From: Actinomycetota bacterium
GTDB taxonomy: Bacteria; Actinomycetota; Actinomycetes; Nanopelagicales; Nanopelagicaceae
Length of the DNA: 15,062 nucleotides
Direction of reading: 5' to 3'
Assembly (NCBI GenBank): GCA_010028225.1
Contig: RGOY01000014.1
Span: forward strand, 1 to 15,062
Positions 6,400 to 13,856 of the stretch are shown in pieces. The position numbers and the translations under genes are program-made. The first letter of the stretch is position 1; the number at the start of each line of letters is the position of its first letter. Below the pieces are notes generated by a model. It worked only from the letters and a program-made list of their open reading frames with translations, was not told the DNA's origin and ran no database searches.

Positions 6400-7899
6400 T
6401 CAATCCTCTGGCTTCACAAGAGGAAAAAGAATTGTCTCTCGAATACCAAGGCCAGTAAGGGCCATCAAAAGTCGATCCACACCCATTCCCATTCCACCCA
6501 TAGGTGGCATACCGAATTCCATCGCGCGAAGGAAGTCTTCGTCGACTTGCATCGCTTCCAAATCACCCTTTGCAGCGAGTTTTGCTTGCTCTACTAAACG
6601 TTCTCTCTGGATCACAGGGTCGACGAGCTCTGAGTATCCAGTTGCAAGTTCGAATCCATCCACATAGAGATCCCATTTCTCTGCAATACCCGAACGATTT
6701 CTATGGCCACGAACCAGTGGTGAGGTATCGACAGGGTATCCCTTGATAAAAATCGGACCTTTCAATAAGTCTCCAGCAACTGACTCAAAAATCTCTTCTG
6801 CTAACTTTCCGTGAATCCACTTCGGATCGATCTTTATGCCCAATTTTCCAGCGATTGACTGAAGATCTTTGAAAGAAGTTTCTGGACTTAGCTCCTCGCC
6901 AACACCTTCGCTCATCACCTGGTAGAAGTCTCGCTCTGGCCAAACACCACCGAGGTCGCTCTCGCGTCCATCGAAATGTCGAACAACGTGCGAGCCTGAA
7001 ATCGCCTTAGCGCTCTCTTGCACCAACTCACGAGTGAGCGTTGCCATCGCATCCCAATCGGCATACGACCAATAAGTCTCGATCATCGCAAACTCTGGCG
7101 AGTGGCTTGAATCTGCCCCTTCATTCCTAAAGTTTCTATTGATCTCATAAACCTTCTCTATACCCCCGACAACACAGCGCTTCAAGAAGAGTTCTGGAGC
7201 GATCCTGAGGAATAGGTCGATGTCATAGGCATTGCTCTTTGTTTTAAATGGTCGAGCAGTTGCACCACCATGCATTACTTGAAGCATTGGAGTCTCTACT
7301 TCAACGAATCCTCGAGAATGAAATGATTCGCGTAGCGAGCGCATCACAGTCGGTCTTGTCCGCGCCATTTCACGCGCTTCGGGTCTGACAATCAGGTCCA
7401 CATATCGCAGCCGTACTCGGGTCTCTTCAGAGAGTGGTTTATGTTCTACTGGGAGAGGCCTCAGTGTCTTCGCAGCAATCGCGTAGGTGGATGCCAGAAT
7501 CGATAGTTCACCACGTTTTGAGGTGATTACTTCCCCAGTAACGGAAACTAAATCGCCAAGGTCTACATCACCCTTCCATGATTCAAGTAGTTCCTCGCCG
7601 ACCTTGTCGAGTGAGAACATCGCCTGAAGTTCGGTCCCATCGCCTTCTCGAAGTGTCGCAAAACAAAGTTTTCCTGTATCGCGCTTGAAGATAACCCGTC
7701 CGGTGACGCTCTCTGTAATTCCAGTTGCTACATCAATGGCAAGGGCTGAGTGACGCTCACGCAATTCCTTGAGAGTCGAAGTTCTAGGAACTGCAACAGG
7801 ATAAGGCTCAATTCCACGATCAAAGAGGCTTTGACGCTTCTCTCTGCGGATTCGAAGCTGTTCTGGCAAATCGTCCAGGTCATCGCTGAGATCACTCAT
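6400..7899 (-). CDS. lysS: lysine--tRNA ligase, class II
   Basis: This class IIb synthetase charges tRNA-Lys. The 499-residue length is normal. An N-terminal OB-fold anticodon-binding domain covers about 60-150. The class II core follows: a motif 1-like helix near 180-205 ending in V-E-T-P-M-L, motif 2 F-R-N-E-G at 257-261 followed by H-S-P-E-F, and motif 3 G-M-G-M-G-V-D-R-L at 469-477. The C-terminus L-F-P-L-V-K-P is typical. It starts 19 bases after the coaX stop with only a weak ribosome site, and its TGA is 2 bases before the preferred argA start. In mycobacteria lysS also follows coaX, but there lsr2 comes before clpC; here argA takes that place. Confidence 0.97.
   Translation of the reverse strand: MSDLSDDLDDLPEQLRIRREKRQSLFDRGIEPYPVAVPRTSTLKELRERHSALAIDVATGITESVTGRVIFKRDTGKLCFATLREGDGTELQAMFSLDKVGEELLESWKGDVDLGDLVSVTGEVITSKRGELSILASTYAIAAKTLRPLPVEHKPLSEETRVRLRYVDLIVRPEAREMARTRPTVMRSLRESFHSRGFVEVETPMLQVMHGGATARPFKTKSNAYDIDLFLRIAPELFLKRCVVGGIEKVYEINRNFRNEGADSSHSPEFAMIETYWSYADWDAMATLTRELVQESAKAISGSHVVRHFDGRESDLGGVWPERDFYQVMSEGVGEELSPETSFKDLQSIAGKLGIKIDPKWIHGKLAEEIFESVAGDLLKGPIFIKGYPVDTSPLVRGHRNRSGIAEKWDLYVDGFELATGYSELVDPVIQRERLVEQAKLAAKGDLEAMQVDEDFLRAMEFGMPPMGGMGMGVDRLLMALTGLGIRETILFPLVKPED
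6404..6409 (-). promoter_or_regulatory. Shine-Dalgarno sequence deciding the argA start
   Basis: AGAGGA on the minus strand ends directly at an in-frame TTG (6403) with no spacer, and is six bases from GTG at 6397. Normal spacing therefore favours GTG, giving a 167-residue protein instead of 169. Confidence 0.65.
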
Positions 7900-7918
7900 G
7901 ATGCGCCAACTCTATCGG

Positions 7919-8689
7919 CTAGTTCCTTTCATGAAGGAGACGCAAGCCGATAAGTGTGAGATCTGGTTCATGAAACTCGATTGTTTCGCTGATACCAAGG
8001 ACCAACGGCGCTAGCCCACCAGTTGCAATCACCGAGATCTCTGCAGAATCTGGGTATAACTTGGCCAACTCTTCAGTTATTCGATCGACAAGACCGTCTA
8101 CCTGACCTGCAAATCCATAGATCGCTCCCGATTGCAAGGCTTCTACTGTGTTCTTACCAATAACCGACCTTGGTTTCGTCAGTTCAACTTTGCGAAGCTG
8201 TGCCGCACGCTGGGCAAGTGCATCAATAGAGATCTCTATTCCTGGCGCAAGCGCACCACCGAGGAATTCACCTTTAGGCGAGACCACATCGAGGTTCGTT
8301 GATGTACCAAAATCGACGACGATGGCGGGACCGTTGGGATAGAGCGTGTGCGCGGCAAGTGAGTTCACGATTCGATCCGCGCCTATTTCCTTTGGGTTGT
8401 CCACAAGAAGTGGCACTCCTGTCTTAACGCCAGGTTCAACGATTACTGTCTTAAGGCCCTTGAAATAGCGAGAGATCATCGCTCTTACTTCACGAAGCGC
8501 TGCGGGAACTGTTGAGCTCACTGCAAGGCCAGAAATCTTATAGTCGGCCACGAGCGCTCGATACTGAAGTACTAATTCATCAGATGTATTTCGTGAGTCA
8601 GTCTTGACTCGCCACGACTGCACGAGTCTGTCACCATCAAAAATTCCTAAGACTGTATTGGTGTTGCCGATATCAACAGTGAGGAGCAT
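7919..8689 (-). CDS. coaX: type III pantothenate kinase
   Basis: CoaX phosphorylates pantothenate, the first step of CoA synthesis, using the ASKHA fold; the type III enzyme needs a monovalent cation and resists CoA feedback. The 256 residues begin with the phosphate-binding D-I-G-N-T-N (D6). G-A-D-R is at 103-106 and the second phosphate motif D-F-G-T-S-T-N at 126-132. The last two residues of that motif often read T-T in other phyla; the T-N form is, from memory, common in Actinobacteria. The G-G-A-L-A-P-G segment and a late G-G-L-A-P complete the signature. It lies 2 bases after nadC and 19 before lysS. With panC upstream it places two CoA-pathway steps in one transcript. Confidence 0.96.
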   Translation of the reverse strand: MLLTVDIGNTNTVLGIFDGDRLVQSWRVKTDSRNTSDELVLQYRALVADYKISGLAVSSTVPAALREVRAMISRYFKGLKTVIVEPGVKTGVPLLVDNPKEIGADRIVNSLAAHTLYPNGPAIVVDFGTSTNLDVVSPKGEFLGGALAPGIEISIDALAQRAAQLRKVELTKPRSVIGKNTVEALQSGAIYGFAGQVDGLVDRITEELAKLYPDSAEISVIATGGLAPLVLGISETIEFHEPDLTLIGLRLLHERN

Positions 8690-8691
8690 GG

Positions 8692-9555
8692 CTACTTCGA
8701 TCCTTTCGACGGGGAATTTGAATCTGAAATATCCAAGGAGATATCCAGCGCTGGTGCAGAATGGGTAAGGGCTCCAACTGCAAGGAAGTCGACGCCACTC
8801 ATTGCATAAGCGCGAGCGTTCTCAAGTGAGAGGCCACCTGACGATTCCAGTCTTGCTTGACCTGCAGTTATCTTGACAGCCTGGATCGTCATCTCAAGAT
8901 CCATGTTGTCCAACATGATCAAAGTCGCACCACAACCCAATGCTTCGCGAAGTTGATCCAAATTATCGACCTCGACTTCAACTTCAATATCCGGAAACTC
9001 TCTTCGTATTGAAGCGAAGGCATTAGTGAGGGAACCACTGGCTGCAATGTGATTGTCTTTGATTAAGGCCTGCTCTGAGAGAGTGAAGCGGTGATTGACG
9101 CCACCTCCAAGGCGAACGGCATATTTTTCGAGGGTGCGAAGTCCTGGGGTTGTCTTCCTTGTGTCTCGAATCTTTGCTTTTGTTCCTGCTACTGCACTCA
9201 CCCAACGAGAAGTGAGAGTCGCTATTCCACTTAAGTGTGTCATGAAGTTCAGAGCCGTCCGCTCAGAGAGCAGTATTGATCGTGTATCTCCTGATGCTGT
9301 TGCGATGAGATCACCTCGCTTGAGTGAGTCACCATCACTTCGGAGCGCCTCAAACCCTGCAACGCCAGAACGTCTCATGACAAGTCCAGCAATCTCTATT
9401 CCAGCAATCACGCCTTCTGCTTTTGCAACAAACTTAGCGACACTCTCCATCCCTTCGGGAATTGTCGCCACTGAAGTCACATCAATGCCACCAACTAAAT
9501 CTTCTTCGATGGCTTTATCGACGAGCCTGATGATTTCCTCATTAATCTCTAACAT
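8692..9555 (-). CDS. nadC: nicotinate-nucleotide pyrophosphorylase (quinolinate phosphoribosyltransferase)
   Basis: NadC converts quinolinate and PRPP to nicotinate mononucleotide, releasing CO2, in de novo NAD synthesis. With the start at 9555 it has 287 residues. Substrate-binding parts are visible: R-D-T-R-K-T-T-P-G at 130-138, the G-G-G-V-N-H-R segment ending at 156, K166 in I-K-D-N-H, M-L-D-N-M in the barrel, and E-S-S-G-G-L near the phosphate site. An ATG two codons upstream (9561) touches the GAGGAG ribosome site with no spacer, while the ATG at 9555 has a six-base spacer, so the latter is preferred. Its ATG then overlaps the nadB TGA by one base (TGATG), indicating translational coupling. 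It sits 2 bases upstream of coaX. Confidence 0.97.
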   Translation of the reverse strand: MLEINEEIIRLVDKAIEEDLVGGIDVTSVATIPEGMESVAKFVAKAEGVIAGIEIAGLVMRRSGVAGFEALRSDGDSLKRGDLIATASGDTRSILLSERTALNFMTHLSGIATLTSRWVSAVAGTKAKIRDTRKTTPGLRTLEKYAVRLGGGVNHRFTLSEQALIKDNHIAASGSLTNAFASIRREFPDIEVEVEVDNLDQLREALGCGATLIMLDNMDLEMTIQAVKITAGQARLESSGGLSLENARAYAMSGVDFLAVGALTHSAPALDISLDISDSNSPSKGSK

Positions 9556-11186
9556 CACCATCTCCTCTCACTGACATCTTCAATCGAAAGTGGTGCCTCA
9601 TTCGAAACTAATTTTCCTGCCTCTAAGCGCTGTTCGATTCGCAGCAACCATCGATCAAGTGCTTGAGGGAAATCTTCCCGCCAGTGTGAGCCGCGGCTCT
9701 CAGCGCGAATCAAGGCTGATGTTGCAATTGCTTTTGCAAGGAGAAATAGGTTGCTTGTCTCCCACGAGTCTATGAAAGGGTCATTGGAGATTGTCAGGCG
9801 GACTTTTTCGAGTTCATCAGCGGCTCGAGCCAGGCCTTCACTATTTCGAACAACGCCAACATTTCGGCTCATAGTATTTTGAATCAGCTTTCTGGCCGAT
9901 GCATCGATGAGATAGGGACTTCGCTTATCGATGGCAGCTACCTTTCCGCGTTTGAGTGAGAGTGCAATATCAAAGGCAATTCGCGCACCAAAGACCAATC
10001 CTTCGAGCAGAGAATTCGAGGCCAAACGATTCGCTCCATGCGCACCGGTACAGGCAGTTTCACCGCAGGCATAGAGCCCAGAGACGGTGCTCCTGCCATT
10101 GAGATCTACCCTGATTCCACCCGATGCATAGTGCGCCGCAGGAGCCACTGGAATCAATTCTCTACTCGGATCGATTCCATGTGATTGGCATGAGTGATGG
10201 ATAGTGGGAAAACGCGAAGCAAAGTTTGCTATCGAGCGAGCATCAAGCCAAACATTGCTGAGATTTCGATCGCGCATCTGGCGTTCGATCTCTTTTGCCA
10301 CGATATCGCGTGGCGCCAGATCTGCGAGCGGATGCGCTTTGACCATAAAGCGCTCATCGTTTTCATTGACCAAAAATGCGCCCTCGCCTCTAACCGCTTC
10401 GCTGATCAAAGGTTGTTGTCCATGCGAGTTCTCACCGAGATAGAGAACGGTGGGGTGAAACTGGATGAACTCAACGTCAGCCACCTTTGCACCAGCACGA
10501 AGTGCGAGTGCGACACCATCACCCGTAGAGACAGAGGGATTTGTGGTCTGTGAAAAAACTTGTCCAAGACCTCCTGTTGCGATGACTACTGCGCCCGCTT
10601 CAATCTGACCTACGCCATCTCTTGTTCCTTCACCAATGACATGCAGTGTCACTCCCGCAATCTCACCTTGCTCAGTAAGAAGCGCATCTAGGACAAGAGC
10701 GTGTTCGATTACCTCGATTCCGTCATCTTCTTGAACAGCTTTGAGGAGTGCTCGAGAGACCTCTGCTCCTGTCGCGTCGCCACCAGCATGGAGGATGCGA
10801 TTTCTAAGATGGCCACCTTCTCGAGTCAGTGCAATCTCACCTGTGGCTGATTTATCAAAGACGGCTCCGCGAGCAATAAGTCGTCGAACCGCTTCGGGAC
10901 CTTCAGTGACTAGAACTTCGACTGCACTCGGATCACAGAGTCCTGCGCCTGCATTGAGTGTGTCTTGTTTATGCGCCTCGGGCGAATCCCCTGGTCCAAG
11001 TGCTGCCGCGATACCGCCCTGCGCCCAGCGAGTAGAACCCTCATCGATTCTTGCCTTCGTAACCAGGATTACTTTGAGATTGTGTGAACGAATCTGAAGC
11101 GCAGTAGTCAATCCAGCAACGCCTGACCCAACGACGATGACATCGCACGAAGTACTCCACCCTGGAGCCGGAGCAAGCAATCTCAT
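9555..11186 (-). CDS. nadB: L-aspartate oxidase
   Basis: NadB is an FAD enzyme that oxidises aspartate to iminoaspartate, which NadA condenses with dihydroxyacetone phosphate to quinolinate. The 543 residues show the FAD dinucleotide fold G-S-G-V-A-G at 20-25, the S-T-R-W-A-Q-G-G-I-A-A block at 51-61, R-E-G-G-H at 122-126, H-P-T at 244-246, A-P-R-D at 291-294, H352 near G-G-I-R, and the A-C-G-E-T-A-C-T-G-A-H-G-A-N-R-L-A-S block from 373. A C-terminal helical domain follows. These correspond to the active-site residues of E. coli NadB. The start overlaps the panC stop by ATGA, with AGGA upstream. nadA, normally adjacent in Actinobacteria, is not in the window, so its partner must be elsewhere or be replaced. 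Confidence 0.97.
   Translation of the reverse strand: MRLLAPAPGWSTSCDVIVVGSGVAGLTTALQIRSHNLKVILVTKARIDEGSTRWAQGGIAAALGPGDSPEAHKQDTLNAGAGLCDPSAVEVLVTEGPEAVRRLIARGAVFDKSATGEIALTREGGHLRNRILHAGGDATGAEVSRALLKAVQEDDGIEVIEHALVLDALLTEQGEIAGVTLHVIGEGTRDGVGQIEAGAVVIATGGLGQVFSQTTNPSVSTGDGVALALRAGAKVADVEFIQFHPTVLYLGENSHGQQPLISEAVRGEGAFLVNENDERFMVKAHPLADLAPRDIVAKEIERQMRDRNLSNVWLDARSIANFASRFPTIHHSCQSHGIDPSRELIPVAPAAHYASGGIRVDLNGRSTVSGLYACGETACTGAHGANRLASNSLLEGLVFGARIAFDIALSLKRGKVAAIDKRSPYLIDASARKLIQNTMSRNVGVVRNSEGLARAADELEKVRLTISNDPFIDSWETSNLFLLAKAIATSALIRAESRGSHWREDFPQALDRWLLRIEQRLEAGKLVSNEAPLSIEDVSERRW
9562..9567 (-). promoter_or_regulatory. Shine-Dalgarno sequence deciding the nadC start
   Basis: GAGGAG on the minus strand is immediately followed by ATGGTGATG. 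The first ATG has no spacer and the second has six bases, so the second (9555) is the likely start. The site lies within the end of nadB. Confidence 0.75.
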
Positions 11187-12010
11187 GATGATCTTCCTGC
11201 AATCTTCATGTTATCGATTAAGCGCACATCATCAATCCATCCTGCAACTATCAAACGTCGATGAGGATTCTCATCGCCATCTTCAACGATTGTGAAATCT
11301 CGCTCGTCAATGACCTCTGCGTAGTCAATCTTCAAACGTGGCTCACTCATCAGAGTTTGATGAAGAGTCAGACGAGGCTTTGTGGATGTAGATGCTTTAG
11401 CCAATGCCTGGTAAATCACTTTTGCGGCCATTCTTCCTTCGGATGTCAATCGAGTATTTCGCGAGGAGAGTGCAAGCCCATCTTCATCTCGAACTGTGGG
11501 GTGGGAGATGACCTCTACCTTCAAGTTGAGTTCTTTGATCATTTTCTTGATAAGGAATAGTTGCTGGAAGTCCTTCTCGCCAAAGATTGCTTTATCTGGA
11601 CGGACAGAATCAAATAGTCTCTTGACGACGGTGAGGACTCCGTCAAAATGACCATCCCTTGAATCTCCTTCAAAAATCTTTCCAAGTGGACCTGCGCTGA
11701 TCTTTTGAATTTCTCCTGGATAGACCTCGTCATAGCTTGGAATCCAAATGAATTTAGCCCCAGCCAACTCAGCAATTTTTCGGTCGGCTTCATGACTCAC
11801 TGGATATTTCTCTAGGTCCGATGAACTATCAAATTGCAGCGGATTGATAAAGACACTGACTACGACCGAAGCCGAGATCTGCCTAGCTTTGGAAATCAGG
11901 GCGGCATGACCATCATGGAGCGCGCCCATGGTTGGCACAAAGATCACCGGTGAAGCCAGAGTCTTTCGGAAAGCCTCAATGCCCGACTCACGCTCGGCGA
12001 TCTCATTCAT
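11183..12010 (-). CDS. panC: pantothenate synthetase (pantoate--beta-alanine ligase)
   Basis: PanC joins pantoate and beta-alanine using ATP, through a pantoyl-adenylate, to make vitamin B5. The fold is that of class I synthetases: the HIGH-like motif lies in P-T-M-G-A-L-H-D-G-H near residues 27-36, and the KMSKS-like motif is S-S-R-N-T-R-L. The F-I-N-P-L-Q-F segment and G-E-K-D-F-Q-Q-L are also typical. The frame is open to an ATG at 12055, but AGAGGAAG (12018-12025) stands seven bases before the ATG at 12010, and family members do not need the extra 15 residues. That gives 275 residues. It is the first gene of the minus-strand run and overlaps nadB by ATGA. panB and panD are absent here. 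Confidence 0.95.
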   Translation of the reverse strand: MNEIAERESGIEAFRKTLASPVIFVPTMGALHDGHAALISKARQISASVVVSVFINPLQFDSSSDLEKYPVSHEADRKIAELAGAKFIWIPSYDEVYPGEIQKISAGPLGKIFEGDSRDGHFDGVLTVVKRLFDSVRPDKAIFGEKDFQQLFLIKKMIKELNLKVEVISHPTVRDEDGLALSSRNTRLTSEGRMAAKVIYQALAKASTSTKPRLTLHQTLMSEPRLKIDYAEVIDERDFTIVEDGDENPHRRLIVAGWIDDVRLIDNMKIAGRSS

Positions 12011-12017
12011 AGCATCA

Positions 12018-12025
12018 CTTCCTCT
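12018..12025 (-). promoter_or_regulatory. Shine-Dalgarno sequence deciding the panC start
   Basis: AGAGGAAG on the minus strand has a seven-base spacer to the ATG at 12010. The alternative ATG at 12055 has no purine-rich site in front of it. Confidence 0.75.
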
Positions 12026-12088
12026 GGCTCCAGTCCACTTCGGTACCGGGCGCATGTTGGAGAACCCAACTGGCCAAGGATAGACCTA

Positions 12089-12117
12089 TTGAGTCTTGCA
12101 CTCCGACTGCATAAAAA
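12089..12117 (+). promoter_or_regulatory. candidate promoter of the secreted-protein gene
   Basis: TTGAGT (12089-12094) and TAAAAA (12112-12117) are separated by 17 bases, matching sigma-70 spacing, with four of six -10 bases and about four of six -35 bases agreeing with consensus. Transcription would begin near 12124, giving a leader of about 60 bases. Dyad repeats on the -10 region could bind a regulator. Confidence 0.45.
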
Positions 12118-12149
12118 TGCCCTTATGTGACGGTGGGGGAAGCAACAGC

Positions 12150-12175
12150 CCTTTCCGATACCCGACTATTAAAGG
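12150..12175 (+). promoter_or_regulatory. possible ribosome-site hairpin in the leader of the secreted-protein gene
   Basis: CCTTT (12150-12154) can pair with AAAGG (12171-12175), the core of the Shine-Dalgarno sequence AAAGGAG (12171-12177), which stands five bases before ATG 12183. The same CTTT region can instead pair with GGAAG at 12138-12142 upstream. Two exclusive folds would allow translational control, but both stems are short and no known riboswitch class is recognised. Confidence 0.25.
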
Positions 12176-12182
12176 AGAGACG

Positions 12183-13856
12183 ATGCGGCCTCTTGGTAGC
12201 CATCGAGTAAAGAAGTTTTCGATCTATTCGTCTCTCATCTTCGCCCTACTCATCAGCTCAACTTTTACATCACGTGCGACAACAGGTGATTCGGAGGAAC
12301 GGTTTCGAGTAGATATGAAACTGGAAGATGGATGGCATGGCGTCAACTTCGACAATACGGGCAAAGATTGGGGGCTACCTTCACACATCTATGCCAAGCC
12401 AAATCAAAATTCAGGCAGTGGCCAGCTCAACTTCGCTAGCGCCGTCTGTAAGAGCCTTGAAGATAGTGAATGCCTTAAGCCTGGATTGAATCTCATAATC
12501 CGTGCGCTCTTTGATAAATGCGAATCAGATGCAGATCTCGATTGCATCGTCTCATTCGCTGCGACAAAACCGGATGGAACAAAACTAATTGGCGAGCAAA
12601 AAGAGGTACTCGTATCGCGTCACTCATTCTCCGGTGATAAGAAGCAAGGAATTCCTGATGGCAGTGGTGCAACAATTTGGACTATCAAAGATGGCGCTAC
12701 TTCACTTGATTACGCTCTCATTGCTGGAGTCGAACTCAGCGTCAATGGGGCCGCAGAGAGCCGAGCTGCCGGCAACGACTCCCGGGTGACTCGATTCGAT
12801 ATGAAATACGCGCTGCAGCCGGTGGAGATGGTCAACTCATCCGACTACAAAGAAGTGGTTATGACTCTCGAGGACGGAATCCTTACGGGCAACTCATCTT
12901 CACTTGAACAAGGATGTTTCGTTGCTGCCGAAGGAAGGTGCGCACTCACAAAAGCATTCGATACCTCTCTCAACTTTGAGATGACAGTCCGGCTGAGCAA
13001 AGGCGTGCCGGGTTGGATGGTTGGCCGTGTCAACAATTTCAAATTAGGAACAAAAATTCTCCCCGCTCAAAATGGCTTTGAAATGACCATCTCGGGCAAT
13101 CCTTCAAAGGTCGGTGCGGTGATCACTTGGAGTAAATGGAAGGACACAACTGCAGAGATTCGAAGCCTCTATGAGCAAGGAGTTGATGGCCGAAAGTGGC
13201 GCCCAGGAAAACCAGCATCAGAACTCCTCATCAAAGATGGTGAATCGCGCACGATTCTCACTTATCTCAATGAGGCAGGTGAGCGAAGTATCAAGCACTT
13301 CAATGCCTGGCTGCCATTGATTTCAGATAAGGCGAGCGCGATGCGTACCCGATGGAATCTACAAAGTGTTGAAGACCAGAGTGGCCAATACTCACAGTGC
13401 TCTGCTGGCAAGGGCCTGGTTGGTGTCATCAACTCCAACGCATCTGTCTACAGTGACGGACCACCAACCTTCAACAAAACAACAGGATCACTTGAATACA
13501 AAGTTGCTGCGCCTCACTACACGAGTGATGGAACCACTAAGCACCTTGGAAGTTACGACCTGACCATGCGAAGCGATGTAGCACGTTGCCTCTATGGCTT
13601 CAGTGATGCCCCTATCTCAGCAACAGTCTCCATCGAAAGCGATGGCGGTACAAATGTAATTTCCACTGAATCAGTAAGTGAGAAAGATGGTCTGATTAGA
13701 TTACGTGCCGCTGGTTTCACTTTCTCAAGTCCAACAATCAAAGTGAAATTAAGTCAGCAAAATGCGAAGAAAACAATTACATGCGTCAAGGGAGCGACAA
13801 AGAAAAAGGTGACTGCGACAAATCCCAAATGTCCAAAGGGATTTAAGAAGGCTTGA
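12183..13856 (+). CDS. secreted protein of unknown function with Cys/Lys-rich C-terminal tail (557 aa)
   Basis: A Sec-type signal peptide is clear: basic region R-V-K-K at 8-11, hydrophobic core about 14-28, and probable cleavage near 30-33. The mature part looks beta-rich, without recognised enzyme motifs. It has ten cysteines: three pairs with seven residues between (89/97, 113/121, 245/253), then 406, 469, 534 and 550. Residues about 460-525 (with D-V-A-R-C-L-Y-G-F, V-S-E-K-D-G, G-F-T-F-S-S-P-T) and the tail from 528 (T-I-T-C-V-K-G ... N-P-K-C-P-K-G-F-K-K) resemble segments I recall at the ends of many exported proteins of freshwater Actinobacteria; that is memory, not a search. ATG 12183 is chosen because AAAGGAG precedes it by five bases and the signal peptide begins there. 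The frame is open upstream to an ATG at 12096. The stop overlaps convergent folK by 14 bases. Confidence 0.92.
   Translation: MRPLGSHRVKKFSIYSSLIFALLISSTFTSRATTGDSEERFRVDMKLEDGWHGVNFDNTGKDWGLPSHIYAKPNQNSGSGQLNFASAVCKSLEDSECLKPGLNLIIRALFDKCESDADLDCIVSFAATKPDGTKLIGEQKEVLVSRHSFSGDKKQGIPDGSGATIWTIKDGATSLDYALIAGVELSVNGAAESRAAGNDSRVTRFDMKYALQPVEMVNSSDYKEVVMTLEDGILTGNSSSLEQGCFVAAEGRCALTKAFDTSLNFEMTVRLSKGVPGWMVGRVNNFKLGTKILPAQNGFEMTISGNPSKVGAVITWSKWKDTTAEIRSLYEQGVDGRKWRPGKPASELLIKDGESRTILTYLNEAGERSIKHFNAWLPLISDKASAMRTRWNLQSVEDQSGQYSQCSAGKGLVGVINSNASVYSDGPPTFNKTTGSLEYKVAAPHYTSDGTTKHLGSYDLTMRSDVARCLYGFSDAPISATVSIESDGGTNVISTESVSEKDGLIRLRAAGFTFSSPTIKVKLSQQNAKKTITCVKGATKKKVTATNPKCPKGFKKA

Larger units (their letters stand above)
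12011..12182. other. divergent intergenic region between panC and the secreted-protein gene
   Basis: These 172 bases must hold promoters for the long minus-strand run and for the + strand secreted-protein gene. Visible elements are the panC ribosome site (12018-12025), a perfect 5-base stem with 5-base loop (GTTGG-AGAAC-CCAAC, 12056-12070) in the probable panC leader, the + strand promoter candidate at 12089-12117, and two overlapping inverted repeats on its -10 region (GCAT-AAAA-ATGC at 12109-12120; CATAA-N8-TTATG at 12110-12127). The minus-strand promoter could not be fixed with confidence. Confidence 0.6.

Noticed and set aside
7919..8689. Possible inactive pantothenate kinase because the second phosphate motif ends in T-N
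   Set aside because: All other catalytic parts (D6, G-A-D-R, G-G-A-L-A-P-G) are present, and the T-N form is, from memory, usual in actinobacterial CoaX.
9095..9574. 159-codon + strand open frame opposite nadC
   Set aside because: nadC has complete catalytic motifs in the other strand; the + frame is low-complexity and begins inside the nadC barrel with no start signal.
10741..11097. 118-codon + strand open frame opposite nadB
   Set aside because: A shadow of the FAD-binding domain of nadB, rich in S, P, R and A, with no domain pattern.
12124..12182. Known riboswitch (c-di-AMP, c-di-GMP, THF or preQ1) in the leader of the secreted-protein gene
   Set aside because: The leader is only about 60 bases and does not show the conserved cores of these classes; only generic hairpins are visible.
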